Origin: Flavobacterium sp. CECT 9288
Lineage (GTDB): Bacteria; Bacteroidota; Bacteroidia; Flavobacteriales; Flavobacteriaceae
Assembly (NCBI RefSeq): GCF_918731615.1
Contig: NZ_OU957226.1
Location: forward strand, 1-64,000
DNA length: 64,000 nt
Direction of reading: 5' to 3'
Both the position numbers and the translations under genes were made by a program. Positions 17,821 through 27,133 of the stretch are shown here, piece after piece. Under the pieces are notes generated by a model. It did no database searches and was not told where the DNA came from. It saw only the letters and a program-made list of their open reading frames with translations. Position 1 is the stretch's first letter. Each line of letters opens with the position of its first letter.

Positions 17821-20800
17821 TTAGTGTTCACTCACTTCTCGGTGCTCGTAATCAGCGATCATTTCAGCTTCATAGTCTACTTTTTCACCTTTAGAAACTC
17901 TGTTTATGATTTTCTCCATAATTTGGTAAATTACAGGAACCACAACAAGCGTTAAGAATAATGAAGATATTAATCCACCAATAATTACCCAAGCCAGACC
18001 GTTTTTCCATTCGGCTCCAGCTCCTGATGCTAATGCAATAGGGAACATACCAAAAACCATGGCAATTGTAGTCATCAAAATAGGACGTAGTCTAGCATGA
18101 TTGGCTTGAATTAAAGCCGTTCTTACTGTTTCACCAGCTTTACGTCTTTGATTGGTGTAATCTACCAACATGATCGCATTTTTACAAACCAGACCAATAA
18201 GCATTATGATACCCAAAATGGTAAATATGTTCAATGTATTATTGGTCAAAGCCAAAGCCAACATTGCTCCAATAAACGAAAGCGGAATGGCAAACAATAC
18301 TACAAATGGATGCACAAAACTGTCATATAACGAAACCATTACCAGATAAACCAAAATAATAGCCGCTAATAATGCAATTCCTAACGTTCCAAAACCTTCA
18401 GCTTGGTTTTCTTGATCACCACCCCAAATGTAATTTACCCCAACAGGTTTTTTAAGCTTATCAATTTTTTCTTGCCACATTCCTACAATGGTACCAGAAG
18501 CAACTCCTACGTTTTGACCTTTTACCGTTACCGATGCTGATTTGTCTCTACGTTCTAGTTGACTTGGTCCAGAACCTTCGGTTACGGTTGCAAATTGATT
18601 CAATTTAATTTGCTGACCCATATCGTTTATGAAGATCAAGTTGCTTACATCGGCAATACTTTTTCTATCAAAAGCGTTGTATTTAATGTTGATGTCGTAC
18701 TCGTATTCACCCGCTCTAAAACGTCCGTCAGTGTTTCCGCTAAAGGCCGTTTGCATTGTAATACCTACTGTTTGCAGGTTCAACCCAAGAGCAGCCATTT
18801 TATCACGATCTACTTTTACGTTCACTTCTGGATTACCGTCTTCAACAGATAATTCAATTTCGGTAGCTCCAGGAATTGTACGTAATTCTTTTTCGGCCGC
18901 TTTTGCAAAAAGCATAGCGCTAGCTACATCAGGACCTGTTACAATTAAATTCAAAGTAGCATCTTCAGCAGTACCTAAAATACCAACAGGAACTGTTTTT
19001 ACCTTTGCACCCACTAAAATTTTTTCTAGTTTACGTTTGGTCTTAGCTGCATATACATTTGCAGGTTCATCACGCTTGTCTAAGCCTACCATTTTCACGT
19101 TGATTTCTGCTTTGTAAGCCGTAGCTTGTGAAGCACCTAATCCAGTACTGTTTTGTCCTACAGTTGTAATTTGACTAAAAACATATTCTTCTTTCGACAA
19201 GAAATCTTCTGCTTTTTGAGTCATGAAATTGGTTTGTTCCAATGACGCATCTTTTGGCATTTCTATTTGAACCAAGAACTCACCACTATCAGAAGCTGCA
19301 AAGAATTCTCCACCAATGAATCCACCACCTAATAAACTAATCATCGATCCAAAGAAGATCACAACTATAATCACTAAGGTTTTTACATAATGATCCAAAC
19401 ACCACTCTAATAATCTAGAGATCCAGTTTGTAAAACGAGTCAAGTAACTTTCAAACCCAAGAATTATTCTTCCAAAAAGGTTTTTACCAGTAATGTGTTC
19501 TAATCTACCATATCTTGAAGACAACCAAGGAATAATAGTAAACGATGCTACTAATGACAATAAGGTTGAGATAATTACTGTTACACAAAATTGCGTGATA
19601 ATGTTTGATACTAAACCTGTACTCATAGCGATAGGTAAAAATACCACCACAATTACTAAAGTGATCGATACTACGGTCCCACCAATTTCGGCAGTACCAT
19701 CATAAGCAGCTCGCACTTTGTTCTTGCCCATTTCCATGTGCCTATAAATATTCTCGAGTACCACAATGGCATCATCCACCAAGATACCTACTACAAGAGA
19801 CAATCCTAATAAACTCATTAAGTTTAAGGTATAGCCCATCAAATAAATTCCGATAAACGTTGCAATTAACGAAGCCGGAATAGATACCATTACGATCAAT
19901 GAGTTTCTGATACTGTGTAAGAAGAATAACATTACTAGCGCTACAAGAAGCACCGCAATAAGTAAATCATGAACTACTGCATCAGCCGCTTCAAGTGTAA
20001 AAACAGTACTGTCCTTAGCTACTGCAAGTTTTAGACCTACTGGTTTGTAATCCGATTCAAGTTTAGCAATGGTTTTCACCAACTCTTCACTTACCGCAAC
20101 CGCATTCGCATCAGATTGTTTGATAATCTGTAAAATGATAGCGCTTTTTCGGTTTACACGTGCTACTTTTTCAGTAATTTTTTGACCATCTTGTACATCA
20201 GCAATATCGCTAAGACGTACTTGGATACCATTTCTAGAGGAAACAATTAGGTTTCTTAATTCGTCAACGTTTTTGTACTTTCCAGCTAATCGAATTAATA
20301 TTTTTTGCTCACGAGTTTGAATGTTTCCGGTAGGGAAATCTAAGTTAGAAGCCAGAATATTTTGTTGAACCTGTGGAATAGAAAGTCCGTAGGCTTGCAT
20401 TTTTACAGCATCTAGATTCACTTGGATTTCACGTTCTTGTCCACCAATAATATTTACTTGTGCCACACCTTCAACACGTGAAATAACGGGAGCTAATTTT
20501 TTGTCAACAAGATCGTAAAAAGCTACCTCGTCTAAATTTCCATTGGCACCAAGAGTCATAATTGGTAAATCACTCAAGGAGAATTTAGTTAAAGAGGGAG
20601 TTTCTACATCGTCAGGAAGTTCTCCTAAAACGGCATTAATTTTACGTTGCGCATCGTTCATTGAAATATTAACATCGGCTGTTGAAGTCAATGTGATCGA
20701 TACAGTAGATAAACTTTCGTACGACTTAGAGTCTATTTTTTTTATGTTTTCAAGAGAGGCAATCGCGTCCTCAATTTTTTTAGTAACGGTATTTTCTACC

Positions 20801-20973
20801 TCACTAGGCGATGCTCCCGGGTAAATGGTAGCAATAGTAATTACGTTCGTTTCAAATTTCGGGATCAATTCGTACCCCAAATTGCTGTAACTGAACAGTC
20901 CACCAAGTGTTAGGATTGTAAACAATACAATCACTAACGACGGACGTTTTATGGATATTTCTGCTAATTTCAT
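17821..20973 (-). CDS. RND-family efflux permease (AcrB/HAE1 type)
   Basis: A 1050-residue inner-membrane proton/drug antiporter, the usual length for this family. The first transmembrane helix is at the N-terminus (SLVIVLFTILTLGGLF). The two porter-domain halves carry the repeated family layout, and the proton-relay Asp pair lies near residues 400-401 in GILVDDAIVVLENIYRHME. The second half has the matching TM region with FAIPLSFIGAMLALAL. The protein forms a trimer docking with the adaptor and TolC-like channel encoded just upstream in the same operon (42 bp after the adaptor stop). Substrates cannot be told from sequence. Regulation is probably by the TetR-type repressor at the operon head. 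Confidence 0.95.
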   Translation of the reverse strand: MKLAEISIKRPSLVIVLFTILTLGGLFSYSNLGYELIPKFETNVITIATIYPGASPSEVENTVTKKIEDAIASLENIKKIDSKSYESLSTVSITLTSTADVNISMNDAQRKINAVLGELPDDVETPSLTKFSLSDLPIMTLGANGNLDEVAFYDLVDKKLAPVISRVEGVAQVNIIGGQEREIQVNLDAVKMQAYGLSIPQVQQNILASNLDFPTGNIQTREQKILIRLAGKYKNVDELRNLIVSSRNGIQVRLSDIADVQDGQKITEKVARVNRKSAIILQIIKQSDANAVAVSEELVKTIAKLESDYKPVGLKLAVAKDSTVFTLEAADAVVHDLLIAVLLVALVMLFFLHSIRNSLIVMVSIPASLIATFIGIYLMGYTLNLMSLLGLSLVVGILVDDAIVVLENIYRHMEMGKNKVRAAYDGTAEIGGTVVSITLVIVVVFLPIAMSTGLVSNIITQFCVTVIISTLLSLVASFTIIPWLSSRYGRLEHITGKNLFGRIILGFESYLTRFTNWISRLLEWCLDHYVKTLVIIVVIFFGSMISLLGGGFIGGEFFAASDSGEFLVQIEMPKDASLEQTNFMTQKAEDFLSKEEYVFSQITTVGQNSTGLGASQATAYKAEINVKMVGLDKRDEPANVYAAKTKRKLEKILVGAKVKTVPVGILGTAEDATLNLIVTGPDVASAMLFAKAAEKELRTIPGATEIELSVEDGNPEVNVKVDRDKMAALGLNLQTVGITMQTAFSGNTDGRFRAGEYEYDINIKYNAFDRKSIADVSNLIFINDMGQQIKLNQFATVTEGSGPSQLERRDKSASVTVKGQNVGVASGTIVGMWQEKIDKLKKPVGVNYIWGGDQENQAEGFGTLGIALLAAIILVYLVMVSLYDSFVHPFVVLFAIPLSFIGAMLALALTNNTLNIFTILGIIMLIGLVCKNAIMLVDYTNQRRKAGETVRTALIQANHARLRPILMTTIAMVFGMFPIALASGAGAEWKNGLAWVIIGGLISSLFLTLVVVPVIYQIMEKIINRVSKGEKVDYEAEMIADYEHREVSEH

Positions 20974-21015
20974 ACTTTTTTTTCTTTATGACTTTAAGAC
21001 TTTCGGTCTCTAGTC

Positions 21016-22083
21016 TTATTTAATAACCTCCACTTTGCTACCGTCTTGCAAATTGATTTGTCCCGTTACAATTATTTGCTCTCCTTCTTCAAGACCGTTT
21101 AAGATTTCTACTTTATCACCTAGAATTCTACCAGCAGTTACTGTTTTTAATTTAGCAGTTCCGTTTTCAATTACAAATACTTGATTGCTGCTTACACTAC
21201 CTACAAAGGCATTTCTAGGAACAATTTTTAAAGCTTGTTTTTGTTGGTTTGATGCAAATTCTGCCGTACCATACATTCCTGCTTTTAGGTCTTTATTGGC
21301 ATTGTTTGTGATTTCTATTTCTACTGGGAAGTTCAAAGTTTCATCCGCTTTTGCAGCAATAAATGTAATTTTTCCTGAGAAAGTTTTGTCTGGATACACA
21401 CTGGCAACAACTGTTGTAGCGTTTCCTACTTTTAATCCAGCTACTTGACTTTCGTTTACGTTAACTTTTAATTTTAGTTTTGATACGTTTACAATATCAA
21501 ATAATTGTGTTGCAGGCATTCCGGTAATTATAGATCCTACCTCAATGTGTTTTTTATTGATGAATCCGCTTATTGGTGCTTTGATTCTAGTATCACCTAC
21601 GTTAATGTTGGCTTGTGTCAATTGTGACTTAGCATTTACCATTTGTAGTTTGGCTTGGTCTAGTTGTTGCTTGGTCACACCACCGGTTTTAAATGCGTTT
21701 TCAAATCGGTTGTAATCAGCCACTGCGTTTTGATAAATAGCATTTGCATTTTGCGCATTTACATTCACCACATCACTACGCACAATAGCAAGAGTTTGTC
21801 CTACGCTCACGTAATCACCTTCTTTGGCTAAAACTTTAGTTATTTTTCCTGATTTCTCCGCTGAAAATTTTAGTTCTTGCACCGGTTCAAAATTTCCATT
21901 TGAGGTAAAGTCAAGAGATACTACTTCTGTTTTTACCACATCAGTTCGTACCGATACTGTTGCATTTTTTTCAGCAACTACTGCAGTTTTAGCCTCGTTT
22001 TCTTTTTTGTTATTGGTTAAAATATATCCAATTACACCTAAACTACCTATGATGATTACAGCGGTTATTATAATTTTTTTCAT
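21016..22083 (-). CDS. Efflux RND periplasmic adaptor subunit
   Basis: A 355-residue membrane-fusion protein. An N-terminal membrane anchor (ITAVIIIGSLGVIGYIL) has no lipobox Cys. The first lipoyl half is at about 70-105 (GKITKVLAKEGDYVSVGQTLAIV), a short helical hairpin at about 115-165, the second lipoyl half near RIKAPISGFINKKHIEVGS, then the beta-barrel domain and a membrane-proximal domain (GDKVEILNGLEEGEQIIVTG). It bridges the RND pump and the outer-membrane channel. It is 5 bp downstream of the channel gene, consistent with one transcript. Confidence 0.95.
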   Translation of the reverse strand: MKKIIITAVIIIGSLGVIGYILTNNKKENEAKTAVVAEKNATVSVRTDVVKTEVVSLDFTSNGNFEPVQELKFSAEKSGKITKVLAKEGDYVSVGQTLAIVRSDVVNVNAQNANAIYQNAVADYNRFENAFKTGGVTKQQLDQAKLQMVNAKSQLTQANINVGDTRIKAPISGFINKKHIEVGSIITGMPATQLFDIVNVSKLKLKVNVNESQVAGLKVGNATTVVASVYPDKTFSGKITFIAAKADETLNFPVEIEITNNANKDLKAGMYGTAEFASNQQKQALKIVPRNAFVGSVSSNQVFVIENGTAKLKTVTAGRILGDKVEILNGLEEGEQIIVTGQINLQDGSKVEVIK

Positions 22084-22088
22084 TTTGA

Positions 22089-23429
22089 TTATTTATTGGT
22101 TAATGTTTTTAGTTCTCCTTTTGCTTTTATTAATTGTATTTCAGCTAATTTGTAATCTAATAAGGCCGATGTGTAATTGTTTTGAGCTACAACAAGTTCA
22201 CTTTCTGCTTCAAGTAAATCAGTAAGTGATGCTAAGCCTTGAATGTAGTTGTTGTTCGTATTTGTTAAAACTTCTTGAGCAAGTTTTGCGTTCTCTTTTT
22301 GATTGTTGATCGATACAATACTATTCTCGATTTGCGTTTTTGCATTGCTGTATTCTAAATCCAATGCCAATTTTGTTTCTTCTAAATCTACTTTTATAGA
22401 AGCAAGTTTGTTACTAGCTTGGCTTACTCTTGCTTTTGTTCCAAATCCTGAAAAGATTGGAATACGTAAATTCAGTCCTACAGAAGCAAAGTCTGACCAA
22501 TAAACGCCATCTGATGGTTTCTTGAACCAAGGCATTTCTGGACCTTGACCGATGAAGTTATATCCGCCTGTAAGCGATAAACTTGGGTAATAAGCTGCTT
22601 CAATAGATTTTTTTTGGTACTCCAGTAATTGTTCGTTCTTTTTAAGTAGCAAATATTCAGTTCTAGTTGTTGTATCTGGAGCTAGTGAAAGTGCACTTGG
22701 AGTAATCTCAAATTCTGTTTCTGGAATAGAAATGGCCGTATTTACAGGTAAACCCATAAAAAATTTTAAAGCGTTTTCTTGTAAAGTGACAGCGTTCAGA
22801 GTTTGTTGTCGCAGAGTATTAATGTTTGAGATACGAACTAGCGTTCTATCTAAATCAATTTTTTTAGCCAGTCCGTTATCATATTGTCCTTGAATGATGT
22901 CCTTAACTTTTGTGGTATTTTTAAGGTTGTTATCAAGTACAGTTAAGTTTTGACGCGTTACATAAACTTGGTAGTATGCATTAGCTACGCGCTCTATAAC
23001 TTGCTCTTCAGTTAATTGTGCGTTTATTTGGTAAAACTCACGAGTTGATTTTGCCGCTTTCAAACCTATAAAAACAGCTTGGTCGTATAAGGCTTGATTA
23101 AGGGAAACTCCCGCTGTTGAGTTCCATTTTTGACCAAACGCAGCTTGAATTGTGGTTCCTGGTGCGCCAAATCCAGCGCCGTCAATTACAGTAGTTTGCA
23201 AGATAGGGTTGTAGTTTAAGCTACCATTTGCTGAAATTTGAGGCAAAGCCCTTGAACGAACTTCTTGAATTTCGTATTCCCCTCTTTCTACTTGTAATCT
23301 TGCCTTTTTCGCATCGGCTTTGTTTTCAAGTGCGTACGTAATAGCATCTTTTAAAGTTAGGCTTTTTAGTTCTTGTGCATGAATGCTTATGGACAGCAGC
23401 ACGGTCATTAGTATGATTATTTTTCTCAT
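22089..23429 (-). CDS. TolC-family outer-membrane efflux channel
   Basis: A 446-residue outer-membrane factor with a signal peptide (residues 1-18, ending SIHA), then two homologous halves of long helices alternating with short strand pairs (LTLKDAITYALENKADAKKARL, and LEAESELVVAQNNYTSALLDYKL near the C-terminus). It forms the trimeric exit duct for the RND pump encoded downstream. Only one base separates its start from the stop of the tetR gene, so repressor and channel are transcribed together. Confidence 0.94.
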   Translation of the reverse strand: MRKIIILMTVLLSISIHAQELKSLTLKDAITYALENKADAKKARLQVERGEYEIQEVRSRALPQISANGSLNYNPILQTTVIDGAGFGAPGTTIQAAFGQKWNSTAGVSLNQALYDQAVFIGLKAAKSTREFYQINAQLTEEQVIERVANAYYQVYVTRQNLTVLDNNLKNTTKVKDIIQGQYDNGLAKKIDLDRTLVRISNINTLRQQTLNAVTLQENALKFFMGLPVNTAISIPETEFEITPSALSLAPDTTTRTEYLLLKKNEQLLEYQKKSIEAAYYPSLSLTGGYNFIGQGPEMPWFKKPSDGVYWSDFASVGLNLRIPIFSGFGTKARVSQASNKLASIKVDLEETKLALDLEYSNAKTQIENSIVSINNQKENAKLAQEVLTNTNNNYIQGLASLTDLLEAESELVVAQNNYTSALLDYKLAEIQLIKAKGELKTLTNK

Positions 23430-23430
23430 T

Positions 23431-24027
23431 TTATAAACTTGATTTAATTAAATTTCTTTCTAGTTCCAGTATGCCATTTTCTGTTGCCATAGCTCTGGTA
23501 TGGTATTGTAATGCTTCCATTTCAAGTGCAAATGCTTCTCGTTCTGATCTAATGTTTTCGTTAATCGAAAAAATTAAAGTATAGTAAAACTTGATGTAAG
23601 CGTCTATGTTTAAGTCTTTTCTATATAAACCTTGTACAATTCCTTTCTCTATGTTTTTCCTAAAACAGGACTCGCACATTTCCACTTGATCAGATAATAC
23701 TTTTTGGTACACTTCGGGGTAATGTTTTTTTAATTGGTACACCGGCGAAGTATCAGTAGACTTAAACATGTTTTCAAACATACGTCTGATTTCAAAATTC
23801 TCTTCAATGGCATTAAAATCTTGAGAGGTTATCGTGTTTATGATCGTGTTTACTTCGGTATGAATTACTTGAACACTCTCTTCGATAAGTAACTCTTTGT
23901 TAGCAAAATACTTGTAAATTGTTTTTTTTGAAATACACATTTCGCCAGCAATATCGTCCATAGTGATACTCTTGAAACCGAGTTTCAAAAACATTTCCTT
24001 AGCTTTAGATATAATTTTCTCTTTCAT
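23431..24027 (-). CDS. TetR/AcrR-family repressor of the efflux operon
   Basis: A 198-residue regulator. The N-terminal helix-turn-helix is clear (about residues 20-48, TMDDIAGEMCISKKTIYKYFANKE), followed by an all-helical ligand and dimer domain that is not conserved. It is the first gene of the efflux operon. A 28-bp perfect-armed inverted repeat lies immediately upstream of its -7 box, and the same repeat sits over the yceI-type promoter about 690 bp away, so it most likely represses itself, the pump and the YceI protein. The inducing ligand is unknown. Confidence 0.93.
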   Translation of the reverse strand: MKEKIISKAKEMFLKLGFKSITMDDIAGEMCISKKTIYKYFANKELLIEESVQVIHTEVNTIINTITSQDFNAIEENFEIRRMFENMFKSTDTSPVYQLKKHYPEVYQKVLSDQVEMCESCFRKNIEKGIVQGLYRKDLNIDAYIKFYYTLIFSINENIRSEREAFALEMEALQYHTRAMATENGILELERNLIKSSL

Positions 24028-24098
24028 TGTAATTGTGCAATTATAATTGGTTTTCTTTTTGGAGTTTATAGCTGTTCTACAGCTGTTTAAAATCTATG

Positions 24099-24106
24099 CA
24101 AAGATA
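24099..24106 (-). promoter_or_regulatory. -7 box (TATCTTTG) of the tetR-efflux operon
   Basis: Minus-strand TAnnTTTG match, 71 bases before the tetR ATG. At 19 bases further upstream is TTTA, one mismatch from the -33 TTTG. Confidence 0.8.
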
Positions 24107-24110
24107 ATAC

Positions 24111-24138
24111 GGAAACTTTAGATACTAAATAAGTTTCC
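24111..24138. promoter_or_regulatory. TetR operator 1: GGAAACTT-N12-AAGTTTCC
   Basis: Perfect 8-bp arms (24111-24118 and 24131-24138) lying between the -7 and -33 elements of the tetR-efflux promoter. It differs from operator 2 at only two spacer positions. Binding would block RNA polymerase. Confidence 0.82.
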
Positions 24139-24179
24139 TTTTTATTAGTAATTATTTAACGTTAGCTTTTTATAATTTG

Positions 24180-24701
24180 TTAAACTGTAAATTCTAGATT
24201 GGCAATTAACTTAATGTCTTGACCTAGAGATAGTCCACCTGCTTGTTGGAAAGTATTTGGTGTTAACCCAAAGTCTTTGCGATTGATATTGGCCGTGATT
24301 TCAAAAGCAGCTTTTTTGTTGCCATTGTACGCGTTAATTCCAATAAACTCTGCATCAAGTTCTACCGATTTGGTGATATTTTTAATGGTAAGATTTCCTT
24401 TTAAGAAATTGATATTGGGAGTGACTTTTTCAAATGAAGTAGATTTAAAGCTAATCAATGGATATTCCTTCACATTAAAGAAATCATTCATCTTTAAGTG
24501 ATTGTCTATTTGTTCTAATGTAGCGTCTCTGTTATTTACATCTAGTGAAAAAGCGATTGATGCATCGGCTATTTCATTATTATCTATGTCAATATGACCG
24601 TCAAATTCATTGATGCTGCCCGCTAAATACGCAATGATAGAGTGTCTCATTTTAATAAGAACATCAGATTGATTCGAGTCAATGGTCCAAGTGGTTTTCA
24701 T
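24180..24701 (-). CDS. YceI-family protein (cytoplasmic form)
   Basis: A 173-residue YceI-like lipocalin-fold protein: WTIDSNQSDVLIKMRHS at the start, FDGHIDIDNNEIADASIAF, LKMNDFFNVKEYPLISFKST, a GNLTIKNITK segment, and ITANINRKDFGL near the end. YceI relatives bind polyisoprenoid or amphiphilic molecules. Most are exported, but this one starts directly with the mature fold, so it should be cytoplasmic. The promoter is a full TTTG-N19-TAnnTTTG match with a TetR-type operator over the -33 element, the same operator as the efflux operon. Its likely role is handling of the same toxic or lipophilic compounds; this is inference from shared regulation. Confidence 0.9.
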   Translation of the reverse strand: MKTTWTIDSNQSDVLIKMRHSIIAYLAGSINEFDGHIDIDNNEIADASIAFSLDVNNRDATLEQIDNHLKMNDFFNVKEYPLISFKSTSFEKVTPNINFLKGNLTIKNITKSVELDAEFIGINAYNGNKKAAFEITANINRKDFGLTPNTFQQAGGLSLGQDIKLIANLEFTV

Positions 24702-24788
24702 AAGGATTTGAATAGGTTAAAATTAGAAAAGAAAGCAACAATGTTTTCATTTGGGAAAGTAGAAAACAGTTACCATCAATTTCGAGTG

Positions 24789-24796
24789 CAAATGTA
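24789..24796 (-). promoter_or_regulatory. -7 box (TACATTTG) of the yceI-type gene
   Basis: With a TTTG at 24816-24819 (minus strand) exactly 19 bases upstream it gives a complete Bacteroidota promoter. It lies 87 bases before the ATG. Confidence 0.85.
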
Positions 24797-24800
24797 AGAC

Positions 24801-24828
24801 GGAAACTTTAAATACCAAATAAGTTTCC
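24801..24828. promoter_or_regulatory. TetR operator 2: GGAAACTT-N12-AAGTTTCC
   Basis: Arms are 24801-24808 and 24821-24828. The -33 TTTG of the yceI-type promoter is inside the operator spacer. It is identical to operator 1 except at two spacer bases. Confidence 0.82.
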
Positions 24829-24972
24829 TGAGTATTTAGATTTATTTAACGTTTGAGTAACTTTAACATTTTAGCTAGTTTGAAGTTTTTTGAGTTTCTT
24901 TGCGGATATAAAGTTCAAAAGTTGGGATATTTTGTATTCCTTTTTTAATTTTAAACGCTAAACAAAACAACA

Positions 24973-25947
24973 ATGCACAATATCGTTCAATATCAAGAGT
25001 TCCTTTCTGCTTATTTGCAATCTCAATATGAAACCAAAGAACCAAGGAATTTATATGAGCCTATTCATTATATTTTAGATTTAGGTGGTAAAAGAATGCG
25101 TCCTGTACTTACTTTAATGAGTGCTGAAGTTTTTGATGCCGATTATAAAAAAGCACTTCCAGCAGCTTTAGCGGTGGAGGTTTTTCATAATTTTTCATTG
25201 GTACATGATGATATTATGGACGATGCTCCTTTGAGAAGAGGACATGAAACGGTTCATGAAAAATGGAATATCAATACTGGAATTTTATCTGGGGATGCGA
25301 TGTTGATCTTGGCTTATCAGTATTTTGAGCAATACGAGCCGTTGATTTTTAGAGATTTAGCCAAGTTATTTAGCAAAACAGCTCTTGAAGTTTGTGAAGG
25401 GCAACAGTGGGATGTTGATTTTGAAGATCGTACAGATGTTACTATTCCTGAATATTTAAAAATGATTCAGTATAAAACAGCTGTTTTAGTGGCAGCAGCC
25501 ATGAAAATGGGAGCAATTATTGCCGAAACTTCAGTAGAGAATGCAAATTTAATTTATGATTTTGGACTTAACTTAGGATTGGCTTTCCAATTGCAAGATG
25601 ACTTTTTAGACGCTTTTGGAAACCCAGAAACTTTTGGAAAACAAGTAGGCGGAGATATCATTGAAAACAAAAAAACCTATTTATACCTTAAAGCAGTTGC
25701 TTTTTCAAATGAAAAAGAAGCGGAGGAACTGAAAAGTCTTTTTTCAATTCAGCCAGAAGACAGCACAGATAAGATAGAACGTGTAAAGGCACTTTTTAAT
25801 AGTTCAGGTGCGTCCAAAGCTACTCAGGATGCCATTCAAGATTTTACGTTTAAGGCGTTCCAAACGCTGGACAAAATGAACATCAGTATCGAGAAAAAGG
25901 AAATGTTGAGAGCTTTTGGTGAAAACCTAATGGGAAGGAAAGTATAA
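24973..25947 (+). CDS. Short-chain-type trans-prenyl diphosphate synthase
   Basis: A 324-residue prenyl elongase. The first Asp-rich motif is DDIMD at residues 79-83 and the second DDFLD at 209-213; GGKRMRP at the N-terminal third binds the isopentenyl diphosphate substrate. The fifth residue before the first motif is Phe74. An aromatic residue there limits chain length in farnesyl and geranylgeranyl synthases, while long-chain octaprenyl synthases have a small residue. I therefore predict a C15-C20 product rather than IspB function. It is divergent from the yceI-type gene. I could not identify a clear promoter box in its leader. Confidence 0.93.
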   Translation: MHNIVQYQEFLSAYLQSQYETKEPRNLYEPIHYILDLGGKRMRPVLTLMSAEVFDADYKKALPAALAVEVFHNFSLVHDDIMDDAPLRRGHETVHEKWNINTGILSGDAMLILAYQYFEQYEPLIFRDLAKLFSKTALEVCEGQQWDVDFEDRTDVTIPEYLKMIQYKTAVLVAAAMKMGAIIAETSVENANLIYDFGLNLGLAFQLQDDFLDAFGNPETFGKQVGGDIIENKKTYLYLKAVAFSNEKEAEELKSLFSIQPEDSTDKIERVKALFNSSGASKATQDAIQDFTFKAFQTLDKMNISIEKKEMLRAFGENLMGRKV

Positions 25948-26084
25948 TTCAAATTCAAAAACAATTTTAAATTTCAATAACATTGTTGATATTGAAAATT
26001 GATACTTAGTGTTTAAAAAGAAGTAAATTATACCTAATAACAATTGAAAATTGATCTTAACATTGCCATTGAAATTTTAAACAT

Positions 26085-26438
26085 ATGTTTGTAGCCCCTA
26101 AAAACACCGATTTACTACTTTCTGAAGCAGAAGGCCACAACTTGTATTTAAAATTAGTAGAACAATTGAACAAGGATTTTAATTTAGCTAATGAAGCTAT
26201 AGATTTTCCGTTGAGCACCTCTCCAACTGAATTGAAGTTGCAATTACATGAAAAAATCTACCGACTCATTCAATACAAGTTTGCTGAATACCTTAATTTA
26301 CTTTACATCATTGATGTCTCCGAAGAAGAAATCAAAAAACTCGATGGATCTGATTTGGTAATTCTAGCGGAACAAGTTGCTTTCTTAATTCTAAAAAGAG
26401 AATGGCAAAAAGTATGGTTTAAAAACAAATACAAATAA
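26085..26438 (+). CDS. Conserved small protein of unknown function
   Basis: A 117-residue soluble protein, largely helical by composition, with no signal peptide. Features are an acidic stretch VSEEEIKKLDGSDL and a basic tail WQKVWFKNKYK. Codon use and its position after the prenyl synthase look like those of a real gene, and similar proteins are familiar from flavobacterial genomes, but I know no function. The ATG at 26085 follows an AT-rich 137-bp spacer. It is convergent with the beta-barrel protein gene that follows. Confidence 0.72.
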   Translation: MFVAPKNTDLLLSEAEGHNLYLKLVEQLNKDFNLANEAIDFPLSTSPTELKLQLHEKIYRLIQYKFAEYLNLLYIIDVSEEEIKKLDGSDLVILAEQVAFLILKREWQKVWFKNKYK

Positions 26439-26471
26439 AGCTTTCAAAGCAACTGTTTAAGTAAATTCAAA

Positions 26472-27008
26472 CTAAAAATAAAACCTCACAAAAGGCATAA
26501 AACGGCTTCCGTAAATATTGTTTTCATCTTGAAGAACATTGTAGCGCACACCCATAGTTGCAAATCCAGAGCGATAACCTGCTCCCAAGAATAGACCAGT
26601 GCTCCAGAAACTTTGAGAATTGCTATTAGATCCGTCTAAGTTTACGTTTACTCTAAGTTGTTCTAATTCTGCAGAAAGCTGGATTTCTGGTAACGGATTT
26701 AATAACCCGATAACGCTTCCTCCGTATAGGTGTGAGGCAAAACTGTTTTGTTGTTTTAGGTATTTATATTGCAAACCAAGTCCTATGGATCCATATTCAT
26801 TTACATTATAAATGGCGCTGGGTGCCAAAGAAATATCTGTAAATCCCGATCCGAAACCAAGACCTATTCCGCCGCCAAATTGTACTTTATCCCAAAATTG
26901 TTGCTCTTTTGGAGTAGATGTATTGTCTTGCTGTGCCTTCATCTCATTTAAAAAAAACAAGGCAAATAATACAAAAAGGTTTCTAAAACGATTGAAAAAA
27001 CATTTCAT
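26472..27008 (-). CDS. Small outer-membrane beta-barrel-like protein
   Basis: A 178-residue protein with a signal peptide (hydrophobic core LFVLFALFFL, cleavage likely after MKAQ). The rest is alternating strands with Gly/aromatic pattern (FGGGIGLGFGSGFTDIS, GSIGLGLQYKYL, LFLGAGYRSGF) ending in VRFYF, the terminal-Phe signature of outer-membrane barrels. No catalytic motif is seen. The gene is divergent from sucA and its upstream region overlaps the sucA promoter. Function is unknown; it could be a small porin-like or structural protein. Confidence 0.78.
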   Translation of the reverse strand: MKCFFNRFRNLFVLFALFFLNEMKAQQDNTSTPKEQQFWDKVQFGGGIGLGFGSGFTDISLAPSAIYNVNEYGSIGLGLQYKYLKQQNSFASHLYGGSVIGLLNPLPEIQLSAELEQLRVNVNLDGSNSNSQSFWSTGLFLGAGYRSGFATMGVRYNVLQDENNIYGSRFMPFVRFYF

Positions 27009-27086
27009 AGCTATAAGTTTTTAGTTTTTTAACAATATTCAATGTAAAAGTATCTTAAAATAAATTATAAATTTATTGTATTATCG

Positions 27087-27094
27087 TACTTTTG
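27087..27094 (+). promoter_or_regulatory. -7 box (TACTTTTG) of sucA
   Basis: Exact TAnnTTTG. It overlaps the TTG at 27092 that opens the longest frame, which shows that the real start is downstream, at the ATG at 27134. Confidence 0.8.
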
Positions 27095-27133
27095 CCAAAC
27101 TATTTTAACAAAAAAGTATATTCACTACATATT

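Noticed and set aside
18559..19117. Two plus-strand frames (97 and 162 codons) opposite the RND permease gene
   Set aside because: Antisense to a well-conserved pump; the translation has no domain.
24973..25947. Naming the prenyl synthase IspB (octaprenyl)
   Set aside because: Phe at the fifth position before the first Asp-rich motif points to a C15-C20 product.
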